NCBI GenBank assembly: GCA_016462625.1
Contig: JAEMSV010000175.1
Location: 1-6,025, forward strand
From: Solirubrobacteraceae bacterium
Lineage (GTDB): Bacteria > Actinomycetota > Thermoleophilia > Solirubrobacterales > Solirubrobacteraceae
Direction: 5' to 3'
DNA: 6,025 nt
Below the pieces are notes generated by a model. That model was given only the letters and a program-made list of their open reading frames with translations, searched no databases and was not told where the DNA came from. The position numbers and the translations under genes were made by a program. Within the stretch, counting starts at the first letter, position 1. Each line of letters starts with the position of its first letter. Positions 1 to 5,996 of this stretch are shown here, piece by piece.

Positions 1-404
1 CGGTCAATCCGCGCGTGGATGTCGACCGCGGCCTCGATCGAGCCCGGCGCGTCGTCAGCGAGCGCCGGCGGAAGCTCGAAGGAGACGTAGCCGTCCAGAC
101 CGTCGGTGGCCTCGTACACCCCGCGCAGCTGGTCGCACGCCGCGCGGATGTCGTCGAAGGCCAGCCGGAAGAAGATCTCGAGGGGATCCTGGGTCTCCGC
201 GAGCGCCGCCCGGTAGTCCTCGTCGTAGCGATCGCTTCCGCCCATCGCCTTCTGGAAGATCGCCGGATTGGACGTGACGCCCGTGACGCCGTCGTCCTCG
301 ACCAGTGCGCGCAGCCCGCCGTCGCGCAGCAATGCACGGTTCAGGTTGTCGATCCACACGGCCGTTCCCTGGGCTTCGATGGCCCGCAGTCGGTTCTCGC
401 CCAT
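1..404 (-). CDS. tal: Transaldolase, N-terminal part (3' end outside window)
   Basis: Transaldolase moves a three-carbon dihydroxyacetone unit between sugar phosphates in the cytosolic non-oxidative pentose phosphate pathway. The first 134 codons are visible; the reading frame stays open to the window edge, so this gene has no stop here. Translation begins MGENRLRAIEAQGTAVWIDN. Residues 15-19 (AVWID) match the start of the barrel, Asp19 probably being the catalytic Asp. TGVTSNPAIFQKAM at 41-54 is the family signature, and the VSFE segment at 107-110 places Glu110 where the conserved Glu of VS-E-V sits. The following residues (LPPALA) differ from the common VDPRLA. The Schiff-base Lys lies beyond the window. 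The ATG is supported by AGGAG spaced about 7 nt upstream. Some actinobacteria fuse tal to glucose-6-phosphate isomerase, which cannot be judged here. It is divergent from pcm. Confidence 0.93.
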   Translation of the reverse strand, partial: MGENRLRAIEAQGTAVWIDNLNRALLRDGGLRALVEDDGVTGVTSNPAIFQKAMGGSDRYDEDYRAALAETQDPLEIFFRLAFDDIRAACDQLRGVYEATDGLDGYVSFELPPALADDAPGSIEAAVDIHARID

Positions 405-410
405 CACCGT

Positions 411-416
411 TCTCCT
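411..416 (-). promoter_or_regulatory. Ribosome binding site of tal
   Basis: On the minus strand AGGAGA lies 6 nt before the ATG at 404. It fixes the transaldolase start and shows that this gene, unlike some neighbours, is translated from a leadered mRNA. Confidence 0.75.
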
Positions 417-426
417 GGTTTGCCGT

Positions 427-444
427 CCACTCGAAGGCTAGTGG
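427..444. repeat. Inverted repeat in the tal/pcm divergent region
   Basis: CCACT (427-431) and AGTGG (440-444) are perfect inverted arms around 8 nt. The arms are short, but they enclose the candidate tal -10 box, so they could form an operator. Chance occurrence is possible. Confidence 0.3.
435..440 (-). promoter_or_regulatory. Possible -10 element for tal
   Basis: Minus-strand TAGCCT within CACTAGCCT fits the TANNNT pattern of actinobacterial -10 boxes and would start a transcript near 428, giving a leader of about 25 nt that contains the ribosome binding site. No good -35 hexamer is seen at 16-19 nt spacing. It sits inside the inverted repeat at 427-444. The call is by eye. Confidence 0.35.
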
Positions 445-463
445 CTGTCCTGGATCGCCCTAC

Positions 464-475
464 CCCGTCGACGGG
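464..475. repeat. 12-bp perfect palindrome upstream of pcm
   Basis: CCCGTCGACGGG reads the same on both strands with no loop. It ends 14 nt before the pcm ATG, where RNA polymerase or the ribosome would bind. It may be a dimeric repressor site. Self-complementary GC-rich 12-mers also occur by chance in such genomes. Confidence 0.35.
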
Positions 476-489
476 CAGAATGACCGCAG

Positions 490-1143
490 ATGTCCGGACG
501 CGCGGAGCTCATCGCCGAGCTGGCGGCCACGATCGCCGATCGCCGCGTGCTCGACGCGATCGCCGCGGTCCCGCGGGAGGCGTTCGTCCCGGAGCCCCTG
601 CGCGACCGCGCGTGGGACAACTGCGCGCTGCCGATCGGGGACGGGCAGACGATCTCCCAGCCCTACGTCGTCGCGCGCATGTGCGAGCTCATGGATGTTC
701 GCGAGCGTGCGCGCGTGCTCGATGTCGGCACCGGATCGGGCTACCACGCCGCGGTGCTGGCGGCCCTCGGCGCCCGCGTCTGGTCGGTCGAGCGCCACGA
801 GCCGCTCTCCCGCAGCGCCGCCGTAGCGCTCGAGCGCGCGGGGATCACCGGAGTCAGCCTGATCGTGGGCGACGGGTGCGCGGGACTGCCGCGCGAGGCG
901 CCGTTCGACGCCATCAACGTGGCGGCCGCAGCCCAGACCACCGACGACCTGGTCGCCCTGCGCGGCCAGCTGACCCCGGACGGGGTGCTCGTCGCGCCCG
1001 TCGGGACCATCGATCAGCACCTCGTCGTGGTCCGTCGGAGGGGCTCTCGATGGCGTCTTCGAGAGGCCGATCCCGTCAGATTCGTCCCGCTCGTACCGGA
1101 TTTCCCAGCACCCGCGGGCATGATCCGCCGCCGGGGGAGGTAG
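490..1143 (+). CDS. pcm: Protein-L-isoaspartate O-methyltransferase
   Basis: This 217-residue cytosolic enzyme uses S-adenosylmethionine to methylate isoaspartyl residues in aged proteins, starting their repair. The family signatures appear in order: PREAFVPE at 28-35, IGDGQTISQPYVVARM at 49-64 with the active-site Ser56, the SAM-binding glycine loop VLDVGTGSGYH at 77-86, the acidic Glu101 ending strand 2, GDG at 127-129, APFDAINVAAAA at 137-148, and VRFVPLV near 196-202. The length is normal for the short bacterial form. An alternative in-phase start was not found; the ATG at 480 is in another frame. No clear ribosome binding site precedes 490. CAGAAT at 476-481 might be a weak -10 box for a leaderless mRNA. 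HU follows 38 nt downstream, so the two may share a transcript. Confidence 0.93.
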   Translation: MSGRAELIAELAATIADRRVLDAIAAVPREAFVPEPLRDRAWDNCALPIGDGQTISQPYVVARMCELMDVRERARVLDVGTGSGYHAAVLAALGARVWSVERHEPLSRSAAVALERAGITGVSLIVGDGCAGLPREAPFDAINVAAAAQTTDDLVALRGQLTPDGVLVAPVGTIDQHLVVVRRRGSRWRLREADPVRFVPLVPDFPAPAGMIRRRGR

Positions 1144-1167
1144 TTTGCCGCCCTCAGGAGCAACCCA

Positions 1168-1174
1168 GAGGGAG
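1168..1174 (+). promoter_or_regulatory. Ribosome binding site of the HU gene
   Basis: GAGGGAG lies 7 nt before the ATG at 1182 and selects this start. That rules out the much longer upstream reading frame in the same phase, which is open only because the DNA is GC-rich. Confidence 0.8.
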
Positions 1175-1181
1175 CTGTTCA

Positions 1182-1460
1182 ATGTCCTTGACGAAGCAGG
1201 AGCTGGCCGCGAAGGTCGCTGGCGAGACTGGTCTGTCCCAGTCGCAGGCCAAGGAGGCCATCGAGTCGACCTTCGAATCCATCACGAATGAGCTCGCCGG
1301 TGGCGGCGAGGTCGCGGTGTCCGGATTCGGGAAGTTCAGCGTCAGCAAGCGTGCCGCGCGTGAGGGTCGGAACCCCGCGACCGGCGAGACGATCAAGATC
1401 GCCGCGAGCAATGCCGCGAAGTTCTCGGCCGCAGCGGGCCTCAAGAAGGCCCTGAACTAG
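1182..1460 (+). CDS. hup: HU family DNA-binding nucleoid protein
   Basis: This is a 92-residue histone-like protein that binds and bends DNA as a dimer in the nucleoid. It starts MSLTKQELAAKVAGETGLSQ, the usual N-terminal helices. It then has the GFGKF signature at 48-52, the DNA-embracing beta arm with GRNPATGETIKI at 62-73 including the Pro65 that intercalates in this family, and a C-terminal helix ending GLKKALN. The length is that of a classic HU. It lacks the long Lys/Ala-rich tail of mycobacterial HupB or Streptomyces HupS, which fits a deeper actinobacterial branch. HU or IHF identity cannot be split from sequence alone, but HU homodimer is most likely. It has a strong ribosome binding site and a following hairpin. 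I could not place a promoter of its own in the 38-nt gap, so transcription may start within or before pcm. Confidence 0.95.
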   Translation: MSLTKQELAAKVAGETGLSQSQAKEAIESTFESITNELAGGGEVAVSGFGKFSVSKRAAREGRNPATGETIKIAASNAAKFSAAAGLKKALN

Positions 1461-1476
1461 AAGCGGTTCCGTGAGC

Positions 1477-1502
1477 GGCCGGTCCCCAGTCGGGGACCGG
1501 TC
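1477..1502. terminator. Hairpin terminator between convergent HU and hydrolase genes
   Basis: CCGGTCCCC (1479-1487), loop AGTC, then GGGGACCGG (1492-1500) forms a perfect 9-bp stem that extends by a G-U and a G-C pair to 1477-1502. It starts 17 nt after the HU stop and 21 nt beyond the stop of the opposing hydrolase, so it could serve both. There is no T-run on either side, as is common for actinobacterial terminators; it may instead protect the 3' end of the abundant HU mRNA. Confidence 0.75.
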
Positions 1503-1522
1503 CATACGGAGCCACACGCGCA

Positions 1523-2338
1523 TCACCCGGTCGCACGAGCGGCGACGTCCGAGATCACGCGGGACAGCTGGCCTCCTTGCCAGGCCAGCGGAGACTTGCC
1601 CTCGTCCTCGACGCGAAGCTCGGCACCGGGGATCGTGCGTGCCCACGCCTCGCCGACCGCCAGGGGATGTCCCGGATCGGCCTCGTCGCGACTCGCGACC
1701 ACCGTCGTGGGCACACGAATCGCCCCTAGGTCGTCCGTTGCCGAGAACGGCGACGAGCGCGGGACCGCTCGCAGTGCATCGGCCACCGCACCCAGGTCAC
1801 GGTGCTGGGCCAGGCGCTGACGCACGACCTGCTCCACGGTCTTTCGCCACGCCTCGGGCATGTGCTCGAGCGGATACGCGGCGACGAAGCCGTCGATCCC
1901 GCCCTCGCGCAGGCCATCCGCCAGCGCATCCCAGTGCGCCAGATCGGGGTCGCGGCCGGGGACGAACGCCGGCGTGATCAGGCAGAGCGCGGCGACCCGC
2001 TCGGGCGACGCCAGCGCGAACCGCACGACGGTGTGGGCGCCCATCGACGCCCCGGCGAGCACCGCGCGCTCGATCCCCAGGCCGTCGAGGACGGCCTGCA
2101 GGTCCGCCGCGAGCGCGTCGTAGCCGTACGCGTCGGGCTCGGCCGCGGGCGACGATCGGCCGTGCCCGCGGGCATCGTAGGCCACGACGCGGTGCTCGGA
2201 GCGCTCCAGCGCCTTCGAGCCCATCACGACGTACCGCCGGCTCGCCGTCAGCCCATGGAGCAGGACGACCGGGGTCCCCTCTCCATCGTCGCTGACGTTC
2301 AGCGCGACGCCGTCTCGCTCGATCTCGTGCTCGGGCAT
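1523..2338 (-). CDS. Alpha/beta hydrolase fold protein, non-canonical catalytic His position
   Basis: This 271-residue cytosolic protein has the alpha/beta hydrolase fold; its substrate is unknown. VVLLHGLTAS at 24-33 holds the oxyanion-hole HG, YDARGHGRS at 54-62 follows strand 4, and GASMGAH at 96-102 is the nucleophile elbow with Ser98. A likely acid is Asp218 in ASRDEADPGHP. The segment after strand 8, where GH normally supplies the catalytic His, reads EDEGKSPLAWQG with Lys248 instead. His224 may substitute, or the protein may be a binding or atypical enzyme. The start is chosen by the family N-terminus (strand 1 at residues 3-15) and by a -10-like TACGCT 7 nt upstream; no ribosome binding site is visible. 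It is divergent from the thioredoxin gene and convergent with HU. The reading frame is open far upstream, but only opposite the thioredoxin gene. Confidence 0.88.
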   Translation of the reverse strand: MPEHEIERDGVALNVSDDGEGTPVVLLHGLTASRRYVVMGSKALERSEHRVVAYDARGHGRSSPAAEPDAYGYDALAADLQAVLDGLGIERAVLAGASMGAHTVVRFALASPERVAALCLITPAFVPGRDPDLAHWDALADGLREGGIDGFVAAYPLEHMPEAWRKTVEQVVRQRLAQHRDLGAVADALRAVPRSSPFSATDDLGAIRVPTTVVASRDEADPGHPLAVGEAWARTIPGAELRVEDEGKSPLAWQGGQLSRVISDVAARATG

Positions 2339-2345
2339 GCCGCTC

Positions 2346-2351
2346 AGCGTA
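2346..2351 (-). promoter_or_regulatory. Candidate -10 element, leaderless start of hydrolase gene
   Basis: Minus-strand TACGCT is followed by exactly 7 nt (GAGCGGC) and then the ATG at 2338. That spacing would put the transcript start on the A of ATG. The absence of a ribosome binding site agrees. No clear -35 box is seen. Confidence 0.5.
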
Positions 2352-2370
2352 GGTGAGCCCTGCGCGGAAC

Positions 2371-2376
2371 TAGCAT
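2371..2376 (+). promoter_or_regulatory. Candidate -10 element, leaderless start of thioredoxin gene
   Basis: TAGCAT is followed by 7 nt (GGGCGCC) and ATG at 2384, placing transcription initiation on the start codon. The earlier ATG at 2375 overlaps this hexamer, which argues for the 2384 start. No ribosome binding site lies in the 45-nt gap and no clear -35 is seen. Confidence 0.55.
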
Positions 2377-2383
2377 GGGCGCC

Positions 2384-3115
2384 ATGACCGTCATCGATGT
2401 CACCGAGGCCACGTTCCAGCAGGAAGTCGTCGACCGGTCGCACCAGGTGCCGGTCGTCGTCGACTTCTGGGCCGAGTGGTGCGGGCCATGCCGTCAGCTG
2501 ACCCCGGCCCTCGAGGCGGCCGCCGGACAGCGTGAGGGCGACGTCGTGCTCGCGAAGGTCGACACGGACGCGAACCAGCAGCTCGCAAGCGCCTTCGGGA
2601 TCCAGGGCATTCCGGCCGTCAAGGCGTTCAAGGACGGCAAGATCGTCGACGAGTTCGTCGGCGCCAAGCCGCCAGCGGAGGTGAGCCGTTTCTTCGACGG
2701 ACTCGTGCCCTCGCAGATCGACCAGCTCATCGCCGCGGGCGACGAGGCCTCGCTGCGCAAGGCCCTCGAGCTCGAACCGACCAACGCCGACGCCGCCACG
2801 GCGCTCGCATGGCTCCTGCACGGCCGAGGCGAGACCGACGAGGCGCTCGCGCTCGCCGACGGCCTGCCGGGGTTCCAGGCCGAGGGACTCGTCAGCCGGA
2901 TCCGTCTCGCCGGCAACGACGGCCACGCCGAGGCATTCGCCGCCCTCGACAGCGATCCCGAGCGGGGCATCGACCTGCTGCTCGAGCGCCTGCCGGAGGC
3001 GGGCGACGACAAGGACGACGTCCGCCGCATCATCGTGGCCGAGCTCGACAAGCTCGGTGTCGAGCATCCGGTCGCGCGGGACGCCCGCCGGCGCCTCGCG
3101 GCCGCGCTGTACTAG
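2384..3115 (+). CDS. Thioredoxin-TPR fusion protein (CnoX/YbbN-like)
   Basis: This 243-residue cytosolic protein joins a thioredoxin domain (about 1-108) to a helical TPR-like tail (about 112-243), the layout of E. coli CnoX/YbbN, a chaperone that shields proteins from oxidation and hands them to GroEL. The active site WCGPC at 32-36 is complete, as in true thioredoxins and unlike the SxxC of E. coli YbbN, so reductase activity is likely. The cis-Pro is Pro77 in GIPAVKAF. The tail has SLRKALELEPTNADAATALAWLL at 123-145 and later repeats rich in Ala, Leu and Asp, ending RRRLAAALY. I chose ATG 2384 over the ATG at 2375 because 2375 overlaps the -10 box and MTVIDVTEATF is the usual start. Its TAG stop overlaps that of the convergent hydrolase. 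Confidence 0.92.
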   Translation: MTVIDVTEATFQQEVVDRSHQVPVVVDFWAEWCGPCRQLTPALEAAAGQREGDVVLAKVDTDANQQLASAFGIQGIPAVKAFKDGKIVDEFVGAKPPAEVSRFFDGLVPSQIDQLIAAGDEASLRKALELEPTNADAATALAWLLHGRGETDEALALADGLPGFQAEGLVSRIRLAGNDGHAEAFAALDSDPERGIDLLLERLPEAGDDKDDVRRIIVAELDKLGVEHPVARDARRRLAAALY

Positions 3116-3927
3116 GAAGCGGTGGGCGTCGCCGAGGCGGCGAGGGCACGCATGAGCGCGGCGGACTCCTCCGGGCGCTCCCAGAAGTAGAGGTGGCCGA
3201 TGCCCTCCATGATCTCCACACGCGCCCCGGGCATCAGGCGGCCGATGACCTCAGCGTTGGCCACCGGGAGCATCCGATCCTCTGTTCCGTGGACGACGAC
3301 CGTCGGGGCGGTGATCTCGCCCAGCCGCCCGCTCGCGTCGTGGCCGGCGATCGCCTGGCCCTGGAGAGCGATGTAGCTCGTCGAGGCCGGGTTCTCCCGG
3401 CCGCGCTCCAGGAAGACGTCGTAGTTGGCCGGGTCCGCGGCGTAGGCCGCCGACACGTTGACGTCGTACAGCGCGCGCAGCGTGCGGTCGCGGTCGCGGG
3501 AGGCGAAGGCCTCGCCGAGCATCTGCATGTCGGCGGGCGCGGTCATCACGCCCTCGGGGCCTCCGGGGTAGGTGCAGCCGAGGGTGAGCGTCGTGACCCG
3601 CTCGGGCGCGGCGAGCACGAGCTCCTGGGCGACCATGCCGCCCATCGAGATCCCGTAGACGTGGGCGCGCGGTACGGCCAGCGCATCGAGCAGCGCCAGC
3701 GCGTCGGCAGCCAGCTCGCGAATCGTGAACGGCGTCATGTACGGCGCGCTCTGCCCGATCCCGCGGTGGTCGTAGACGATGACCTCGAAGTCGCGCTCGA
3801 GGAGCTCCAGGAAGGGCTCACCCCAGTGCGCGCTCGTCCCGCTCATCCCCATGATCAGCAGGAGCGGCTCGCCGGCGCCCCGCCGCTCGTAGAACAGCTC
3901 GATGTCGTTGACCGTGACCGTCGCCAT
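3112..3927 (-). CDS. Alpha/beta hydrolase with complete catalytic triad
   Basis: This 271-residue cytosolic hydrolase belongs to the 3-oxoadipate enol-lactonase/epoxide hydrolase-like branch of the fold; the substrate is not predictable. LLLIMGMSGTSAHW at 22-35 occupies the oxyanion-loop position with MG in place of HG, and VYDHRGIGQS at 51-60 follows. The nucleophile elbow is GISMGG at 92-97 with Ser94. The acid is Asp217 in HGTEDRM, and the His is His245 in GIGHLYFWERPEE. A lid with Met- and Tyr-rich helices spans about 125-200. It begins 10 nt after the dinB stop with no strong ribosome binding site, suggesting translational coupling in a shared mRNA. It is only a loose relative of the hydrolase at 1523-2338, whose His position differs. 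Its stop overlaps the thioredoxin stop. Confidence 0.9.
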   Translation of the reverse strand: MATVTVNDIELFYERRGAGEPLLLIMGMSGTSAHWGEPFLELLERDFEVIVYDHRGIGQSAPYMTPFTIRELAADALALLDALAVPRAHVYGISMGGMVAQELVLAAPERVTTLTLGCTYPGGPEGVMTAPADMQMLGEAFASRDRDRTLRALYDVNVSAAYAADPANYDVFLERGRENPASTSYIALQGQAIAGHDASGRLGEITAPTVVVHGTEDRMLPVANAEVIGRLMPGARVEIMEGIGHLYFWERPEESAALMRALAASATPTAS

Positions 3928-3937
3928 GCGGCGGACC

Positions 3938-4987
3938 CTACAGCGGCAACGCGAGCTGTCCAGCGTCCGCCGAGTCGTGGTCCAGGCCGGCCAGACGAAC
4001 CCCGAGGAGACGGACCGGGCGGGGCGGCGCGTACTCGCGCAGGAGCTCCAGCGCGGTGGCGGTGACGACGCCGGTGTCGTCGGTCGCGACGGACAGACTG
4101 CGAGCGCGTGTCACGGTCGTGAAGTCGTCCAGCCGCACCTTGATCCCGATGGTCCGCCCGCGGGTTCCGGCGCGCCGGATCCGGACGCACAGCTCCGCCG
4201 CGAGCTCGGCCATCAGCTCCTCCTGGCGGCCGGGGTCGGCTATGTCGGTGTCGAAGGTCTGCTCGCGCGATTCGGAGACCGCCTCGCGTACCGGGGTCAC
4301 GACGTCGGAGGCCTCGAACCGGGCACGGCGCTGGAGCTCGCGCCCGTGGTTCGGGCCGAACATGCCGACGAGCGCGTCCCCGGGCGCCGCGGCGAGCCCA
4401 GCCAGCGTCGTGATGCCCAGGCGCTCGAGCCGCTCCACGGTCTTCGGGCCGATCCCCGGCACGACCCCGGGCGACATCTCCGCGAAGCGTGCGCAGGCCT
4501 CCTCGCGTGTGAGCACGACGAAGCCCTTGGGCTTCTCGAGATCGGACGCGACCTTCGCGACGAGGCGGTTGGGTCCGATTCCGACCGAGCAGTGCAGCCC
4601 GCAATGGGTGTGGATGTCGGCGACGAGCCGCCGCATCGCCGCGCGCGGCACGACGTGGTCGCTGAGATCGAGATACGCCTCGTCGAGGCCGAGCTGCTCG
4701 ACGACCTCGACGTGCTCGCGGACGATGGTCATCACCCGGGCGGACATCTCCTTGTACGCGGCGAAGTCCGGCGGGATGAGGATCGCGTCGGGGCACAGCC
4801 GGCGGGCGCGCGAGGTCGGCATCGCCGAGCCCACGCCGAACTTCCGCGCTTCGTAGGACGCAGTCGTGACGACCGCTCGCGGACCGCTGCCCGAAACGAT
4901 CACCGGGAGGCCGCGCAGCTCCGGCCGGCGCTGCAGTTCGACGCTCGCGTAGAACGCGTCGAGATCCACATGCGCGACCGGGGCCAT
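3938..4987 (-). CDS. dinB: DNA polymerase IV, Y-family translesion polymerase
   Basis: This 349-residue polymerase copies past damaged bases with low fidelity. The N-terminus HVDLDAFYASVE at 6-17 gives metal ligand Asp8 and the steric-gate Phe12. The second catalytic motif, LDEAYLDLSD at 101-110, gives Asp102 and Glu103; it is preceded by Gly where Ser or Ile-Ser is more usual. SYEARKFGV at 44-52 is the dNTP-binding segment, SVGIGPNRLVAKVASDLEKP at 134-153 the palm motif, and VPGIGPKTVERLERLGI at 176-192 the helix-hairpin-helix thumb. The little-finger domain fills about 235-335. The final QLALPL at 344-349 is a beta-clamp binding motif, so the protein is complete and active-looking. A GGAGGG sits only 1 nt before the ATG, an unusually short spacing, but the family start leaves no other choice. 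The gap after the upstream rlpA-like gene is 30 nt. No LexA box was recognised in that gap. Confidence 0.96.
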   Translation of the reverse strand: MAPVAHVDLDAFYASVELQRRPELRGLPVIVSGSGPRAVVTTASYEARKFGVGSAMPTSRARRLCPDAILIPPDFAAYKEMSARVMTIVREHVEVVEQLGLDEAYLDLSDHVVPRAAMRRLVADIHTHCGLHCSVGIGPNRLVAKVASDLEKPKGFVVLTREEACARFAEMSPGVVPGIGPKTVERLERLGITTLAGLAAAPGDALVGMFGPNHGRELQRRARFEASDVVTPVREAVSESREQTFDTDIADPGRQEELMAELAAELCVRIRRAGTRGRTIGIKVRLDDFTTVTRARSLSVATDDTGVVTATALELLREYAPPRPVRLLGVRLAGLDHDSADAGQLALPL

Positions 4988-5017
4988 GCCCTCCAGGATG
5001 CCCGGTGCCCCGGCGTC

Positions 5018-5974
5018 CTACGTCGCGACCCAGACGGGCCCGGTGGATCCGAACCCAAGTGCAGCCTTGACCGCCGGGCTCAGGTCGAATTCGCGCCCGC
5101 CGACGAACGGCCCGCGATCGACGACGCGTGCGCGCACGACGCGCGCGCCCTTCTTGAACGTCACGCGTGACCCGCAGGGCAGCGTCTTGTGCGCCACGCC
5201 CATGATCCCGGCGTGGAACGTCTGCCCGCAGGCGGTGCGGTTTCCGTAGAGCCCGGGCCCGTACCACGACGCGAACGAGCGCCGGAAGACCCGCATGCGG
5301 CCCAGCGTCCGGCGTGACGATGCGTTCAGCGCGTCCCCGGAGAAGCGCAGCCGCACCACGGCGGAGCGCTTGGCGGCGGCGCTGAGGCGGAACTGCCCGG
5401 ATGCGCTCGTCCGGGCGCGATCGAGCGTCTTCCACCCGTTCCCCACCTGGGCCTCGAGCGCCACGACCCGGCCGGCCCGCGGACGGCGCAGGGTGCCGCG
5501 CACGCGGACCTTGTGCCCGGGCGTGACGTTCAGCCTGGCGCTCGTGGCCCGCAAGCGCGCAGCGACACGCACGGTGTGGGTCGCGGGCACGACCGCGGAC
5601 CCACCGGCCGCCGCGGTGAACCCCGCAGCCGTGGCCGGACCCGGGGCGGCGGTGACCCGCACCGCACCGGAGCGCGAGAGCGCGACGGCGAGCCGGTACC
5701 GGCCGGTGCGGCCGGCCGTCGAGCGCGCGACGGGCTTCCACGCCTCGGCATCGGCGGCGCGGTACTCGAGCACGACCGGCGTGCCCGCGGGCGCAGCGCC
5801 CCGCACAACGACCGGCTGGCCGTAGCGCAGCGTGGCATCGGCGATGGACGCCGACGCGGCGGCGGGTTCCTGGGCCACAGCGACCGGGGCGGCAGATCCG
5901 CCCGCGGCAGCGGTGGTGACAACGGCAAGCGCACCCGTGAGAACGGGAATGCGCGCAGAGCACGGCAACCTCAT
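5018..5974 (-). CDS. Secreted RlpA-like double-psi beta-barrel protein
   Basis: This 318-residue exported protein probably acts on peptidoglycan. Residues 1-34 form a signal peptide: Arg2 and Arg8, a hydrophobic stretch, and AVA before Gln35 as likely cleavage site. About 41-135 and 136-228 look like two beta-sandwich modules (VVVRGAAPAGTPVVLEYRA and VRVRGTLRRPRAGRVVALEA are parallel), with no recognised enzymatic motif. The C-terminal 232-318 is the RlpA double-psi barrel: ASWYGPGLYGNRTACG at 235-250, AHKTLPCGSRV at 261-271, VVDRGPF at 284-290 and FDLSPAVKAALGF at 296-308. His262 and Asp286 match the catalytic His/Asp of lytic RlpA enzymes. Cys249 and Cys267 may form a disulfide. The barrel ends just after its last strand, without a SPOR domain, as in Gram-positive forms. 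AGGAGG supports the start. It is the first gene after a cyclic di-AMP riboswitch. Confidence 0.92.
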   Translation of the reverse strand: MRLPCSARIPVLTGALAVVTTAAAGGSAAPVAVAQEPAAASASIADATLRYGQPVVVRGAAPAGTPVVLEYRAADAEAWKPVARSTAGRTGRYRLAVALSRSGAVRVTAAPGPATAAGFTAAAGGSAVVPATHTVRVAARLRATSARLNVTPGHKVRVRGTLRRPRAGRVVALEAQVGNGWKTLDRARTSASGQFRLSAAAKRSAVVRLRFSGDALNASSRRTLGRMRVFRRSFASWYGPGLYGNRTACGQTFHAGIMGVAHKTLPCGSRVTFKKGARVVRARVVDRGPFVGGREFDLSPAVKAALGFGSTGPVWVAT

Positions 5975-5980
5975 AGAGGC

Positions 5981-5986
5981 CCTCCT
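5981..5986 (-). promoter_or_regulatory. Ribosome binding site of the rlpA-like gene
   Basis: Minus-strand AGGAGG, 6 nt before the ATG at 5974, is a near-perfect anti-16S match. Its closeness to the riboswitch (10 nt) makes it a plausible target if control acts on translation. Confidence 0.85.
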
Positions 5987-5996
5987 GGCACGTGCT

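Noticed and set aside
15..1181. Long plus-strand open frame upstream of and in phase with HU
   Set aside because: It is antisense to transaldolase and out of frame with pcm, is Arg-rich, and HU has its own ribosome binding site at 1168-1174.
2339..3067. Upstream 243-codon extension of the minus-strand hydrolase frame
   Set aside because: It runs fully opposite the thioredoxin gene, and the hydrolase fold starts properly at the ATG at 2338.
2809..4065. 418-codon plus-strand open frame across the thioredoxin/hydrolase boundary
   Set aside because: It is out of frame with the thioredoxin tail and antisense to the well-supported hydrolase; Arg-rich with no motif.
5002..5013. CCGG-TGCC-CCGG hairpin between rlpA and dinB as a terminator
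   Set aside because: The stem is only 4 bp with no T-run; such words are frequent in this GC-rich DNA.
3902..5170. 422-codon plus-strand open frame opposite dinB
   Set aside because: It mirrors the conserved dinB coding strand and shows no domain or start signal.
3855..5963. 702-codon minus-strand open frame
   Set aside because: It overlaps rlpA, dinB and part of the hydrolase out of frame and is a low-complexity Arg/Ala/Gly translation typical of GC-rich shadow frames.
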